Below are positions 7,868 through 16,504 of a stretch of DNA of 64,000 nucleotides, piece after piece. Position numbers and translations under genes: made by a program. The DNA comes from a bacterium. GTDB lineage: Bacteria; Cyanobacteriota; Sericytochromatia; S15B-MN24; UBA4093. The notes beneath the pieces were generated by a model. That model made no database searches. It worked only from the letters and a program-made list of their open reading frames with translations, and was not told where the DNA came from. How positions within the stretch are numbered: position 1 is the first letter of the stretch; every line of letters begins with the position of its first letter. The stretch is taken from positions 62,001 through 126,000 of the forward strand of contig JAGIBK010000007.1 in assembly GCA_017744355.1 (NCBI GenBank), written 5' to 3'.

Positions 7868-9145
7868 ATGCAATCTCGCAACAACGTCCTTCTCGCGCTC
7901 GGCCTCGCGAGTGCCCTCTCGTTCGCGCTGGTCGGCTGCCCGGGCCCCGGCGCCACCCCTGACCAGCAGAGTCAGGGTAATTCGGAGGCCGTGAAGGCCT
8001 TCGACCACAAGAAGACCGTCTCGGTGCCCGTCGGCCCTCACGGCATGGCCTTTGCGGGCGGCCGCATCGTCAACGCGAGCCCCAACGGCTTCAAGATCGC
8101 CGTCATCGACCCTGACCAGGAGAGCGTCGTCAAGGAGCTCGACTTCTCGGGCGAGACCCCGCAGGGCAAGCCCAGCTACACCAAGGCGAGCCACGACGCT
8201 GCCTACGCCTTCAACCTGGACGGCGGGGCCAAGGCCCTGCGCGTCATCAAGGGGGCGACCGGCGAGCAGGTCAAGAAGATCGCTCTCGACGGCGCGACTC
8301 CCGGCTCCAAGTGCGTCTGGGAGGACGACACGACCCTCATCGTGCCCCTCAAGGACGCGGCCAGCAAGCAGAACATCGCGCGCATCAAGTGGACGGGCGG
8401 CTTCGAGGCCGATCCGACCGTCGATCGCCTCACGGTGAACTCGGACACCGCCACCGACAGCGTGGGCGGCTTCGCGGCGGTCGGCGCCGGCTTCATCGCG
8501 GCTCCCAATGCCGCCGACAACTCGGTCTCGTTCATCAAGATCGGCAATCCCGAGGTGACGACCATCAAGCAGGGCCTCGGCCCCAGCGCCATCGACATCT
8601 CGACCTACGGCGGCAAGGCCACCCTGCTCTTCGGCAACAAGATCTCGAACACTGTCGTGCTCTACGACCTGAACGAGAAGAAGGTCGTCACGGAGCTCTC
8701 GGTGGGCAAGGAGCCCACCGACATGGCCCTGCGCGCCGACGGCCGCTACGCCTACGTCACCTGCAAGGGATCCGAGGAGGTCGCCATCATCGACCTGGGG
8801 GAGAAGAAGGCGACCATGGTCAAGGTCGGCCGCAAGCTCCTCGATGCGGCGAGCACCGCGAACGCGGGGCCGGTCCACATCTACGCCGTCACGGCCCCTG
8901 CGGCTGCTAGCCAGTACCGCACCGCCCACGAGGGCCACGACCACGACGCTGATAAGCAGCAGATCTGGGTCGGCGGCGACGGGGACGGCAGCGTGACGGT
9001 GCTGGACGCCGAGACCCAGAAGGTGATCGGCGTGGTCCGGGTCGGGAACGGCCACCACAAGATGGCCTTCACCGCGACCAAGGCCTTCGTCTCGAACATC
9101 ACCGACAACACGGTGTCGATCATCGACCGGGCGCTCGTCAAGTAA
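7868..9145 (+). CDS. YVTN/YncE-like beta-propeller lipoprotein with His cluster
   Basis: 425 residues. AAAGG lies about 9 nt upstream of the ATG. The signal peptide ends in LVGC, a lipobox. The body has repeated blades of the YVTN type (AYVTCKGSEEVAIIDLG, VTVLDAETQKVIGVVRVG, AFVSNITDNTVSIID). Between blades, near residue 355, lies a His/Asp cluster, HEGHDHDAD, suitable for metal binding. Periplasmic propellers of this type bind redox cofactors or metals or act as scaffolds. It is the last gene of a three-gene rightward group and is followed by a strong terminator. Confidence 0.75.
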   Translation: MQSRNNVLLALGLASALSFALVGCPGPGATPDQQSQGNSEAVKAFDHKKTVSVPVGPHGMAFAGGRIVNASPNGFKIAVIDPDQESVVKELDFSGETPQGKPSYTKASHDAAYAFNLDGGAKALRVIKGATGEQVKKIALDGATPGSKCVWEDDTTLIVPLKDAASKQNIARIKWTGGFEADPTVDRLTVNSDTATDSVGGFAAVGAGFIAAPNAADNSVSFIKIGNPEVTTIKQGLGPSAIDISTYGGKATLLFGNKISNTVVLYDLNEKKVVTELSVGKEPTDMALRADGRYAYVTCKGSEEVAIIDLGEKKATMVKVGRKLLDAASTANAGPVHIYAVTAPAAASQYRTAHEGHDHDADKQQIWVGGDGDGSVTVLDAETQKVIGVVRVGNGHHKMAFTATKAFVSNITDNTVSIIDRALVK

Positions 9146-10145
9146 GACGGGCATCGGGAAGGCGGTGGGCTTCGGGCTCGCCGCCTTCTTTTTTTGTCGC
9201 GCACGACGGGGTAACCATTGGAGCTTCCTGGGGCCGGCGCGTGCCGAGCGCGTGCAGCAGCATCCCCACCACGATGAGCGCAAGGCCGCCGAGTGCTCCG
9301 CCTGCGGGCAGCGGCTTCGAGAGGATCAAGCCCTCGCCGAGGGTGGCGAAGACCACTTCGCCCGCCTGCGTCGCCTCTACCGCCGCCAGTTTCGCCGGGG
9401 AGTCCTGAACCGCGTTGGTCGCCGCGAAGAAGAATATCGTGGCGATGACCCCCGAGCAGATGGCCACCAGTGCGCTTTGAAAGAGCTGGTCGGAAGTCGG
9501 CAGGCGGCCCGAGGAGGCCCGCCACAGGGCGAGGGCGATCCAGAAGGGCAGGCTCGCGAGCGTCATGGCGAGCGTCCGCTGAACGGCGTCCAGCCGAGAC
9601 TGACAGAACCGCATCATGCGTCGGTTGCCAAGGGGGAAGGCGAACGCGGCGATGACCACGGGGAGCACGCCGCCCGCGAGATCCTGAGCCGTGAGGTGGC
9701 GGGCCTCGTTCCCCTGCAACAGGACGACGCCAAGCAGGATCAGGCCGGAAAAAAACCAGGTGCGAAGCGGAATGGGCGCGGGGTGCTCGCCGGGCTCGCG
9801 GAGGAAGGGGGCCAGGATCATCCCGGCCAGGATCGTCAGCTGCCAGGTACCGGCCACGAGCCAGGAGGGCCCCGAGGCTGCCGCGTAGCAGAGCGGCGCG
9901 AAGCAGAGCCCGAAGCCCACCGTGCTCCAGCCGAGCCACTGCATGGGATGCCGAGCCAGTTCGCGCAGGACCGGCACCAGCTTGCCCTGCCAGGCGACGA
10001 GCGCGAGCAGGATCGGCACCGTCCAGAAGATTCTGAGCGAGCCGCTCCAGCCCCAGTCGCCGCCATTCAGCTGCATCAGCCGGTTCAGGATGAAGGTGGA
10101 CGCGAAGAAGAACGAGGCCCCCACCCCCAGCGATATGGCACGCAT
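9138..10145 (-). CDS. EmrE-type multidrug efflux transporter family protein (DMT superfamily)
   Basis: 335 residues from the ATG at 10145, which has GGAGG 4 nt upstream. About ten hydrophobic segments in two five-helix halves give the drug/metabolite transporter layout. MRAISLGVGASFFFASTFI at the start and AVEATQAGEVVFATLGEG in the second half match the putative multidrug resistance efflux family. The last 30 or so residues are hydrophilic, and their DNA is also the terminator of the opposite gene; the two genes overlap by 8 bp tail to tail. It is divergent from an AraC-type regulator, a usual arrangement for a regulated exporter. Confidence 0.8.
   Translation of the reverse strand: MRAISLGVGASFFFASTFILNRLMQLNGGDWGWSGSLRIFWTVPILLALVAWQGKLVPVLRELARHPMQWLGWSTVGFGLCFAPLCYAAASGPSWLVAGTWQLTILAGMILAPFLREPGEHPAPIPLRTWFFSGLILLGVVLLQGNEARHLTAQDLAGGVLPVVIAAFAFPLGNRRMMRFCQSRLDAVQRTLAMTLASLPFWIALALWRASSGRLPTSDQLFQSALVAICSGVIATIFFFAATNAVQDSPAKLAAVEATQAGEVVFATLGEGLILSKPLPAGGALGGLALIVVGMLLHALGTRRPQEAPMVTPSCATKKEGGEPEAHRLPDARLT
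9158..9195 (+). terminator. Rho-independent terminator after the propeller gene
   Basis: GAAGGCGG (9158-9165, first base G) pairs with CCGCCTTC (9181-9188), followed by seven T (9189-9195). It lies inside the 3' end of the convergent exporter gene. Confidence 0.85.
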
Positions 10146-10349
10146 GAAGCCTCCTCTCTGCCTGAAACATCTTCTGCCCGGAATGGCGATCGCCCCTTCG
10201 CACGCTACCCTCGCCATCGAAGGCCCGGCATCGTACAATTTGCTCGGCGATCACAATCGAGCTGCTGCGAGTGTAAGCCAGTGAGGGCGCGCCTTCCGCC
10301 ACAAAGCGGACGCGTTGATTGCAGTTTTCGGACATGAAGGAGGGCGCGG

Positions 10350-11192
10350 ATGAGGCCGAGGGCGTTCGTGGCCGGGGCACCGATCGCGGTTGCCGATCGG
10401 CGCATTGGGCCCTTTCTGGTGAGTCTCGAGCGCTACCGGGGCTTCTTCGCCGAGGCCCATACCCACGACGAGTGGCAGATCCAGGTGCCCGTCGCAGGGC
10501 GCATCCACGTGACGCTCGCCAATGAGCGCCATCTTGCCGGTCCCGAGAGCGTGATCCTGATGCCGCCGAACGTCGCGCACGCGGCCCTGTATCTGGACGG
10601 TGAGCTTGATCTGCTTGTCGTCATGGCCCCTCCGGACTGGGGGGCTCAGCTGGCGGCTGCTTTGGGTGGGGCGGGGCCCCGGATGACCGGGGCGCGGGTG
10701 ATCAGCGAGCCTTTCATCTGGCCGCTGGCCGCGCGGATGGCCTCGGAGCTTCGCGAGCCTCGGCTCGGCAGCGACCGGGTTCTGGCGGCGGCGATCGAAC
10801 TGCTCGGCGTCGCGCTCGTCAGGGCTTACGAGCGCGAGCCCGTGCCTGCGCAGGGCGTCGACTTCGAGATCTCGCGGGCGATCGAGATGATCCTCAAGGA
10901 GTACGCGCAGGACCTCACCATCGAGGAGCTGGCCCAGCAGGCCGGCATGACCCCTCGGCACTTCGATCGGCGCTTCAAGGCCGCGACGGGCGTCACGCCG
11001 AAGCGCTTCCTCATCGATGTGCGCCTGAGGGCCGCCCGAGAGCTGCTCGAGACGACGAGTCTACCGGTCACCCGCATCGCGCTCGACGTGGGCTTCAGGC
11101 AGCCGTCTCATTTCATCCGGACCTTTCACCAGGCCATCGGTCAGCCGCCGGCGGCCTACCGACGTCAATTTCAGGCGCTTGTCGGGTCTTGA
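10350..11192 (+). CDS. AraC-family transcriptional regulator with cupin-like sensor domain
   Basis: 280 residues; AAGGAGG ends 6 nt before the ATG. Residues 1-100 look like an AraC-type cupin domain (HTHDEWQIQVPVAGR, then MPPNVAH), which senses a small ligand. Residues about 175-275 hold two helix-turn-helix motifs: LTIEELAQQAGMTPRHFDRR and, with the usual C-terminal signature, VTRIALDVGFRQPSHFIRTF followed by GQPPAAYRR. It is divergently transcribed from the efflux transporter across a 204-bp region that holds a GCGATCGC site, and probably controls it. The inducer is unknown. Confidence 0.9.
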   Translation: MRPRAFVAGAPIAVADRRIGPFLVSLERYRGFFAEAHTHDEWQIQVPVAGRIHVTLANERHLAGPESVILMPPNVAHAALYLDGELDLLVVMAPPDWGAQLAAALGGAGPRMTGARVISEPFIWPLAARMASELREPRLGSDRVLAAAIELLGVALVRAYEREPVPAQGVDFEISRAIEMILKEYAQDLTIEELAQQAGMTPRHFDRRFKAATGVTPKRFLIDVRLRAARELLETTSLPVTRIALDVGFRQPSHFIRTFHQAIGQPPAAYRRQFQALVGS

Positions 11193-11204
11193 GGTTCAAA
11201 AGGC

Positions 11205-11238
11205 GGAAGCCCTGACCGCGATAGCGATCAGGGCTTCC
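11205..11238. terminator. Hairpin between convergent regulator and phosphatase genes
   Basis: GGAAGCCCTGA (11205-11215) pairs with TCAGGGCTTCC (11228-11238). No T-tract; it can serve both genes. Confidence 0.55.
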
Positions 11239-11245
11239 GGGGCGG

Positions 11246-11797
11246 TTACTTCATGTCCTCGGGGGCGTCGATCCAGGTCCTGAGGGCCTTGAGCCAGGGC
11301 TTGAAGCCGTACTTGCGTGCCTCGGCGAAGGCGGTGCGGGCGTCCCAGCCCTGGACCTCTTGGCGGTACTTGGCGACGACCGCGCCGGTGCGGTCGGCTC
11401 CCCACTTGCAGTGGACGTAGACGTCCTTGTCCTGCATGGCCTGCTTGATGGTCGTCCACTGCTCGGGCTTGGGGGCCACGTCGGTCATGTAGCTCTTGAT
11501 GACCTTGACGCCGAGCTCCTCGCCCCAGGCGAACTCGTTGTCGCCCTCGGGGCCGAGCGAGTCCTTGGCGAGGCAGACGACGGTCTTGACCCCGTAGGTG
11601 TCGCGCAGCATCTTGAGCTGCTCCTTGGACTCGATCTTGCCGCCGCGGTAGAAGCCGTCCTCGACGGTCCGGAAGTTGCGCGGGTGCTTGATCGTCGCCT
11701 CGGTGGCGGTCGTCGGGGCGGCGATCGCCGCGCTGGGGGCGCTCACGGCCGTGACGCCGAGCAGGGCGGCTGCGATGAACCAGCGGAATGGGCGCAT
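11246..11797 (-). CDS. Secreted dual-specificity/tyrosine phosphatase-like protein
   Basis: 183 residues from the ATG at 11797, where AGGAGG lies 5 nt upstream; the longer frame to 11833 lacks this. A signal peptide ends near AIAAP. The catalytic loop HCKWGADRTG is the HCX5R signature of cysteine phosphatases, and NFRTVEDGFYRGG at residues 40-52 is the start seen in DSP-like bacterial phosphatases. The enzyme would act outside the cytoplasm on phosphotyrosine, phosphoinositide or phytate-like substrates. No kinase partner is evident nearby, and the target is unknown. Confidence 0.85.
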   Translation of the reverse strand: MRPFRWFIAAALLGVTAVSAPSAAIAAPTTATEATIKHPRNFRTVEDGFYRGGKIESKEQLKMLRDTYGVKTVVCLAKDSLGPEGDNEFAWGEELGVKVIKSYMTDVAPKPEQWTTIKQAMQDKDVYVHCKWGADRTGAVVAKYRQEVQGWDARTAFAEARKYGFKPWLKALRTWIDAPEDMK

Positions 11798-11831
11798 GGG
11801 ATCCTCCTGGGTCAAGAAGGGACGCTGAACC

Positions 11832-11837
11832 ATTCTA
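11832..11837 (-). promoter_or_regulatory. -10 box for the phosphatase gene
   Basis: Minus-strand TAGAAT (plus 11832-11837) lies 35 nt upstream of the start. The -35 at 17 bp (TAGCCG) is poor. Confidence 0.35.
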
Positions 11838-11872
11838 CCTGGAGTCGCTGAAAGCGGCTACCGACGCCTATC

Positions 11873-12316
11873 CTAGGCCATCGAGGCGACTAGATCCGCG
11901 CGGCTGACGATGCCCACGAGCTGGCCCGAGCCGTCCACGACGGGCAGGCGGTTGATCTGGCGATCGACCATGAGGCTCGCGGCCTCGGACACGTCGGCGT
12001 CGGGCGAGATGGTCACGGCGGGGGTGGTCATCACGTCGCCCACGTGGGAGCCCACGGTCTTGATGATCTCCTCGCGCAGGTGCTCGGGGGTCTCGAGGGG
12101 GATGACCATGTCGAAGAGGGCGAGGAAGGGAGGCGGCTTGAGGGGGCGATCGCGGTAGACCAGGTCGCTCTCGGCCACCACGCCGACGACCAGCCCGCTC
12201 TCGACGACGGGAAAGCCGCTGACCTGGCGCTCCTTGAAGGTGGCGAGCAGCTCCTTGATCGAGGTCTGGGGCGTCACCGCGTAGGCGGGGGAAGTCATGA
12301 CGTCGCGAACCTGCAT
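11873..12316 (-). CDS. Protein of two CBS domains
   Basis: 147 residues; GGAGG lies 4 nt before the ATG. CBS 1 (residues 1-60) has MTSPAYAVTPQTSIKELL and SGFPVVESGLVVGVVAESDL. CBS 2 (residues 92-147) has MTTPAVTISPDADVSEAASL and NRLPVVDGSGQLVGIVSRADL. Paired CBS domains bind adenine nucleotides and regulate partner enzymes or channels. There is no attached catalytic domain. It follows a small membrane protein by 15 bp, so the two may work together. Confidence 0.9.
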   Translation of the reverse strand: MQVRDVMTSPAYAVTPQTSIKELLATFKERQVSGFPVVESGLVVGVVAESDLVYRDRPLKPPPFLALFDMVIPLETPEHLREEIIKTVGSHVGDVMTTPAVTISPDADVSEAASLMVDRQINRLPVVDGSGQLVGIVSRADLVASMA

Positions 12317-12331
12317 GGCGCCTCCTAAATG

Positions 12332-12874
12332 CTAGAGGGTGAGTCGGGCAGCCGTGCGCGAGAGGTCGAGGAACAGGTCGATCACGACCACCGCGAAGAG
12401 CACCCGCAGCCCGGGCGAGCCGAACATGCCGAAGAAGCCCTCGAGGCCGTCCACCAGCGCGCGCCCGAAGGTCTGCCGGCCCCGGTGGCCGCTGAACTGG
12501 ACGCCGACGGTGCCGATCAGGGTGCCGATGAGCATCCAGAAGGCCCCGCCGAAGGCGAACAAGCCGATCATGCCGCCGATGAGGCCGCCCCACACCGTGT
12601 TCTGGCTGACCCAGCCCATCCGGAAGCGGAAGCGCTCGCTGATGGCTTCGAGGGAGAGGCCGAGGATGACCAGCGCCACCATGATGGCGTACCGGGTGGC
12701 CCACAGCCCCGGGACCTGCCAGCCTTGCAAGGAGGCGAGGTAGAGGGCGTAGGCGACGGCCGTCACCCCGACGAGGGCGAAGCCCACGAGCTGGCGACGG
12801 ATGGTGAGCACGAGCCCGACGAGCATCAGGACCAGCGCGGCGGGGAACAGGTATGTGAGCGGCAGCGATGACAC
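12332..12874 (-). CDS. Small Gly-rich membrane protein of unknown function
   Basis: 180 residues from a GTG at 12874 with GGAGG 6 nt upstream. Four to five hydrophobic segments; the middle one, GGLIGGMIGLFAFGG, and the next, LIGTLIGTVGVQF, are glycine-zipper-like and recall DUF456-type small membrane proteins, although I am not certain of that family. It is followed within 15 bp by the CBS-domain gene and probably shares its mRNA. A link between nucleotide sensing and a membrane function is inference. Confidence 0.6.
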   Translation of the reverse strand: MSSLPLTYLFPAALVLMLVGLVLTIRRQLVGFALVGVTAVAYALYLASLQGWQVPGLWATRYAIMVALVILGLSLEAISERFRFRMGWVSQNTVWGGLIGGMIGLFAFGGAFWMLIGTLIGTVGVQFSGHRGRQTFGRALVDGLEGFFGMFGSPGLRVLFAVVVIDLFLDLSRTAARLTL

Positions 12875-12941
12875 GGCAATCCTCCAAAGAATGCCGCTAT
12901 CTTAAGCTTTTTGAAGCCGGTCGGCAATCAGCCGGAGGGCC

Positions 12942-13934
12942 CTAGAGTTTCAGCGAGGGCGATGCTTGGAACGCGTGGCGCTCGAAGGCCATGGCAATGA
13001 AGCGATCGAAGAGCTCGGGCAGCATGATGCCCGCCGCGCGTGCGGCCTTGGGCAAGAGGCTGTTCTCGGTGAGGCCGGGGATGGTGTTGGTCTCGAGCAC
13101 GTAGATCTCGCCGCCGGCGGTGATGCGCATGTCGGTGCGCGACATGCCCCAGCAGCCGAGGGCTCGGTGGGCCTTGAGGGCGAGATCCTGGACCTTGGCC
13201 GTCAGCTCCGCCGAGATCCGCGCAGGGACGATCTCGTCCGTGGCGCCGGCCGAGTACTTGGCTTCGAAGTCGAACCACTCGGACTTGGGCACGATCTCGA
13301 CCACGGGCAGGGCCTCGATCGCCGAGCCCCCGATGACCCCGCAGGTGACCTCGAGGCCGGGCACGAAGCGTTCGATGAGCAGCTCGGGCGAGAGCTTGGC
13401 GGCCGCCTCCCAGGCGGGGACGAACTCGTCCGCGTGGTGGACGATGTGGACCCCGAAGCTGGAGCCCTGGTTGTCGGCCTTGAGGACCATGGGGTAGCCG
13501 TAGGCCGCGCCGAGGCGATCGCGCGCGATGGCAGGGTCCGGCACAGGGGCCTGGCGCAGGTCGTAGGCGGCGGCGTCCGGGGTGGGGATGCCCGCCTGGC
13601 GGTAGATTTCCTTGGTACGGGCCTTGTTCATGGCCAGCGCGCTCGCGAGCACCCCCGAGCCGGTGTAGGGGATGCCGTACAGCTCGAGGAGCCCCTGCAG
13701 GGTGCCGTCCTCGCCGCCCGCGCCGTGGATCGCGATGAAGACCACGTCCGCCTCGTCCTTGAGCTGCTGCCAGGTGCGATCGCCGCCCGGCAAGAAGCTG
13801 TTGAGGTCGTGGACCGAGACCTCGTAGGCTTCGGGGTCCAGGTTGCGCCGGACCATCTCGCAGGACCAGCTCGACACCTCGCGCTCGGTGGAGAAGCCGC
13901 CCCACAGGACGGTGACGCGGGTTTTCTTGCTCAT
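12942..13934 (-). CDS. ddl: D-alanine--D-alanine ligase
   Basis: 330 residues. Makes D-Ala-D-Ala for peptidoglycan with ATP in the cytoplasm. Visible family blocks: VLWGGFSTEREVS at the start (glycine-rich N-terminal loop), IHGAGGEDGTLQGLLE, GIPYTGSGVLASALAMNK, VLKADNQGSSFGV, and the C-terminal VLETNTIPGLTENSLLPKAA, which holds the ATP/Mg ligands. It begins 4 bp after the phosphohexomutase stop, last in a leftward operon of sugar-phosphate genes. That unusual placement ties cell-wall precursor supply to nucleotide-sugar supply (inference). Confidence 0.95.
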   Translation of the reverse strand: MSKKTRVTVLWGGFSTEREVSSWSCEMVRRNLDPEAYEVSVHDLNSFLPGGDRTWQQLKDEADVVFIAIHGAGGEDGTLQGLLELYGIPYTGSGVLASALAMNKARTKEIYRQAGIPTPDAAAYDLRQAPVPDPAIARDRLGAAYGYPMVLKADNQGSSFGVHIVHHADEFVPAWEAAAKLSPELLIERFVPGLEVTCGVIGGSAIEALPVVEIVPKSEWFDFEAKYSAGATDEIVPARISAELTAKVQDLALKAHRALGCWGMSRTDMRITAGGEIYVLETNTIPGLTENSLLPKAARAAGIMLPELFDRFIAMAFERHAFQASPSLKL

Positions 13935-13938
13935 GGGA

Positions 13939-15375
13939 CTAGGCTCCTTGCGCCAGGGTTCGGCCCGCTTCGAGCAGGCCCTTGACCAGATCGAGGCTCG
14001 GGGCCTCGGCGTAGATGCGTAAGAGGGGCTCGGTGCCGGAGGCCCTGAAGAGCAGCCAGCCGCCGTGCGAGAGGGTGAACTTGACCCCGTCGAGGGTCTC
14101 GACGGCCATGACCGCTTGACCGGCGAAGGCGGCAGGCGGGTTGGCCTTGAGATCCGCGAGGACCTGGTCCTTGCGGGCGTTGTCCGAGAGGTGCAGGTCG
14201 ATCCGGTCGTACTGGTGCGAGCCGTGGGTCGCATCCAGGCGTGAAACCAGTTCGCCGAGCGTGGCCTTGTGGGTCGCCATGATCTCGAGCAGCATGAGCC
14301 CGCAGAGGATGCCGTCGCGCTCGGGGATGTGGTGCTTGATGCCGATGCCGCCCGACTCTTCGCCGCCGACGAGGATGTCCTCGCTGACCATCAAGTCGCA
14401 GATGTACTTGAAGCCGATGGGGGTCTCGAAGAGCGGCAGATCGTGGGTTTTGGCGAGCTTCTCGATCAGGCGCGAGGTCGAGAAGGTCCGGATGACGCCG
14501 CCCTTCCAGCCCTTGTGCTCGACCAGGTGCTGGAGCATCAGGGCGAGGATCCGGTGAGAGTTGACGAAGGTGCCGTCGGCGTCCACCGCCCCGATGCGGT
14601 CCGCATCCCCATCGAAGGCGAGGCCCACGGTCAAGGGGTTGCGCGAGGCCGCCTCGCGGGTGCGCACGGCGAGCTCCTTGAGGTTGGGGGCGATGGGCTC
14701 GGGGTTGGTGCCATGGAACGAGGGGTTCGCCTCGGCGTGGAGCTCGGTGAGGGTCATCCCCGCCCCTTCGAGCATGGTCCGCAGGTAGCCCGAGCCGGCC
14801 CCGTACATGGGGTCGGCGATGACCTGGAGGCCCGCTTTTGCGATCGCCTCCAAATTCACCAGCTTGGAGAGCTGCGCGAAGTAGCCCGCGCGAGGGTCGA
14901 AGGTTTCGATTGTCTCGCCGTTGTAGGGAGCGGGGCGCACGCCTTTGCCGAGGGCGGCCTCGACCTTGGCCGTCAGCTTGGGCGAGGCCGAGCCGCCGTA
15001 GTGGGCCTTGATCTTGAAGCCGTTGTACTCGGGCGGGTTGTGGCTCGCCGTGATCATGACGGCGCCGACGGCACCTTTCTCCTTGACCGCCCACGAGATG
15101 GAGGGGCTGGAGCAGGGCCGATCGGCCATGACGACGTTGAAGCCGTTGGCCGCGAGGACCTCGGCTGCAGTGCGGGCGAACTTGTCGGAGAGAAAGCGGG
15201 TGTCGAAGCCGACCACGGCGGGCCGCTCGCGCCACAGGTCCGGGTACTCGGCCTGCCAGGTCTCGGCCAGGGCCTGGGCGACCAGGGCCACGTTGTCGAA
15301 GGTGAACTCCTTGGCGATCACCGCACGCCAGCCGTCGGTTCCGAACTTGAGGGCGTTCGCCTGTTGGGTCAGCAC
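13939..15375 (-). CDS. Phosphoglucomutase/phosphomannomutase family protein
   Basis: 478 residues from a GTG at 15375 with AGGAG 7 nt upstream. An alpha-D-phosphohexomutase that moves phosphate between C1 and C6 of glucose or mannose. All four family signatures are intact: TASHNPPEYNG with the phosphoserine (about residue 110), DGDADR for Mg, GGEESGG for sugar recognition, and RASGTEP for phosphate binding. It stands between a nucleotidyltransferase gene and ddl. A hairpin (15405-15427) separates it from the upstream gene, so its expression may be lower than that of the first genes. Confidence 0.92.
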   Translation of the reverse strand: MLTQQANALKFGTDGWRAVIAKEFTFDNVALVAQALAETWQAEYPDLWRERPAVVGFDTRFLSDKFARTAAEVLAANGFNVVMADRPCSSPSISWAVKEKGAVGAVMITASHNPPEYNGFKIKAHYGGSASPKLTAKVEAALGKGVRPAPYNGETIETFDPRAGYFAQLSKLVNLEAIAKAGLQVIADPMYGAGSGYLRTMLEGAGMTLTELHAEANPSFHGTNPEPIAPNLKELAVRTREAASRNPLTVGLAFDGDADRIGAVDADGTFVNSHRILALMLQHLVEHKGWKGGVIRTFSTSRLIEKLAKTHDLPLFETPIGFKYICDLMVSEDILVGGEESGGIGIKHHIPERDGILCGLMLLEIMATHKATLGELVSRLDATHGSHQYDRIDLHLSDNARKDQVLADLKANPPAAFAGQAVMAVETLDGVKFTLSHGGWLLFRASGTEPLLRIYAEAPSLDLVKGLLEAGRTLAQGA

Positions 15376-15404
15376 GTCTTCTCTCCTACTTGCAGGGATT
15401 CGAA

Positions 15405-15427
15405 ATCCCCCCGCAGAGCGGGGGGAT
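15405..15427. terminator. Intra-operon hairpin
   Basis: ATCCCCCCGC (15405-15414) pairs perfectly with GCGGGGGGAT (15418-15427) across an AGA loop, in the 58-bp gap between the nucleotidyltransferase and phosphohexomutase genes. No T-tract follows in the leftward direction, so it may attenuate, protect or process mRNA rather than end it. Confidence 0.5.
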
Positions 15428-15433
15428 GTGTCG

Positions 15434-16504
15434 CTAGTTCGCGATGCGGGTGCCCTTGCCGACGACCGAGTCGTCCGCGAGGACCATGTTGTGGCCCAGC
15501 TGGGCGTGGGCGCCGATGGCGCAGTTGCGGCCCACGATGCAGCGCTGGAGGACCGCCTCTTCGCCGACCGCGCTGCCCGCCCCGATCATCGCCCGTTCGA
15601 GGATCGCCCGGTCGTCAACCGTGACCCCCGCGCCGATGACGCTGTACTCGTGGATCTTGGCCTTCTTGCGGATCTTGGCGCCGGCGCCCACGTAGATGGG
15701 GCCGCGCAGGTCGGCCGTGGCGTCCACGTCCGCGTCGGGGCCCACCCACACGCCGGGCTTGATCTCGATGCCCGGCATCTGGACCTTGACGAGCTTCTGG
15801 AGCACGTCGCTGTGGGCCTGCATGTACTTGAGGGGGCTGCCGATGTCGAGCCAGTAGGAGTCGGTGACGTGGCCCGTGATGCGCTCGCCGAGCTGCAGCA
15901 AGAGGGGGAAGAGCCCGCGCTCGAAGGAGTAGGCCTCGCCCTTGGGGACGTACCGGAAGACGTCCGGGTCCAAGACGTAGATGCCGGCGTTGACCGTGTC
16001 CACGTTGAGGGCCCGGGCTTCGTCCATGGTGGGCTTTTCGAGGAAGCGGGTGATGCGACTGTCGTCCATCATCACCAGGCCGTAGGCCGTGGGGTCCTCG
16101 ACCCGGATGAGGGTCAGGGTGGCGCGGGCCTTGGTCTCCTTGTGGGCCTGCAGCACGGCCGTGAGGTCCACGTCGGTCAGGATGTCGCCGTTGAAGACGA
16201 GCATGGGCTCGTCATCGAAGAACTCTTCGGCATTCTTGACCGCACCGGCGGTGCCGAGGGCCTTGTCCTCGAGCGAGTAGTAGAGCTTGACGCCCAGGTG
16301 GCTGCCGTCGCCGAGCACGTTCTTGATCGAGTCCGACAGGTAGTGGAGATTGATGATGATCTCCTTGATGCCGTGCTCGCGCAAGAGCTCGATCTGGTAC
16401 TGCAAGAAGGGCTTGTCGAACAGCGGCACCATGGGCTTGGGCGTGTTGTAGGTCAGGGGCCGAAGCCGCGTGCCCGAACCCCCTGCGATGATGACGGCGC
16501 GCAC
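15434..16504 (-). CDS. Sugar-1-phosphate nucleotidyltransferase (mannose-1-phosphate guanylyltransferase-like)
   Basis: 356 residues from a GTG that shares one base with the upstream stop (TAGTG); GGAGG is just upstream. The N-terminal Rossmann-like domain starts with AVIIAGGSGTRLRPLT, the NTP-binding signature, then PKPMVP, FNGDILTD (metal Asp) and FLEKP. The C-terminal 100 residues form hexapeptide repeats (VIGAGVTVDDRAILERAMIG), a left-handed beta-helix. Activity would be GDP-mannose or a related NDP-sugar synthesis. The adjacent isomerase and mutase favour a mannose/glucose route to glycans. Confidence 0.88.
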   Translation of the reverse strand: MRAVIIAGGSGTRLRPLTYNTPKPMVPLFDKPFLQYQIELLREHGIKEIIINLHYLSDSIKNVLGDGSHLGVKLYYSLEDKALGTAGAVKNAEEFFDDEPMLVFNGDILTDVDLTAVLQAHKETKARATLTLIRVEDPTAYGLVMMDDSRITRFLEKPTMDEARALNVDTVNAGIYVLDPDVFRYVPKGEAYSFERGLFPLLLQLGERITGHVTDSYWLDIGSPLKYMQAHSDVLQKLVKVQMPGIEIKPGVWVGPDADVDATADLRGPIYVGAGAKIRKKAKIHEYSVIGAGVTVDDRAILERAMIGAGSAVGEEAVLQRCIVGRNCAIGAHAQLGHNMVLADDSVVGKGTRIAN

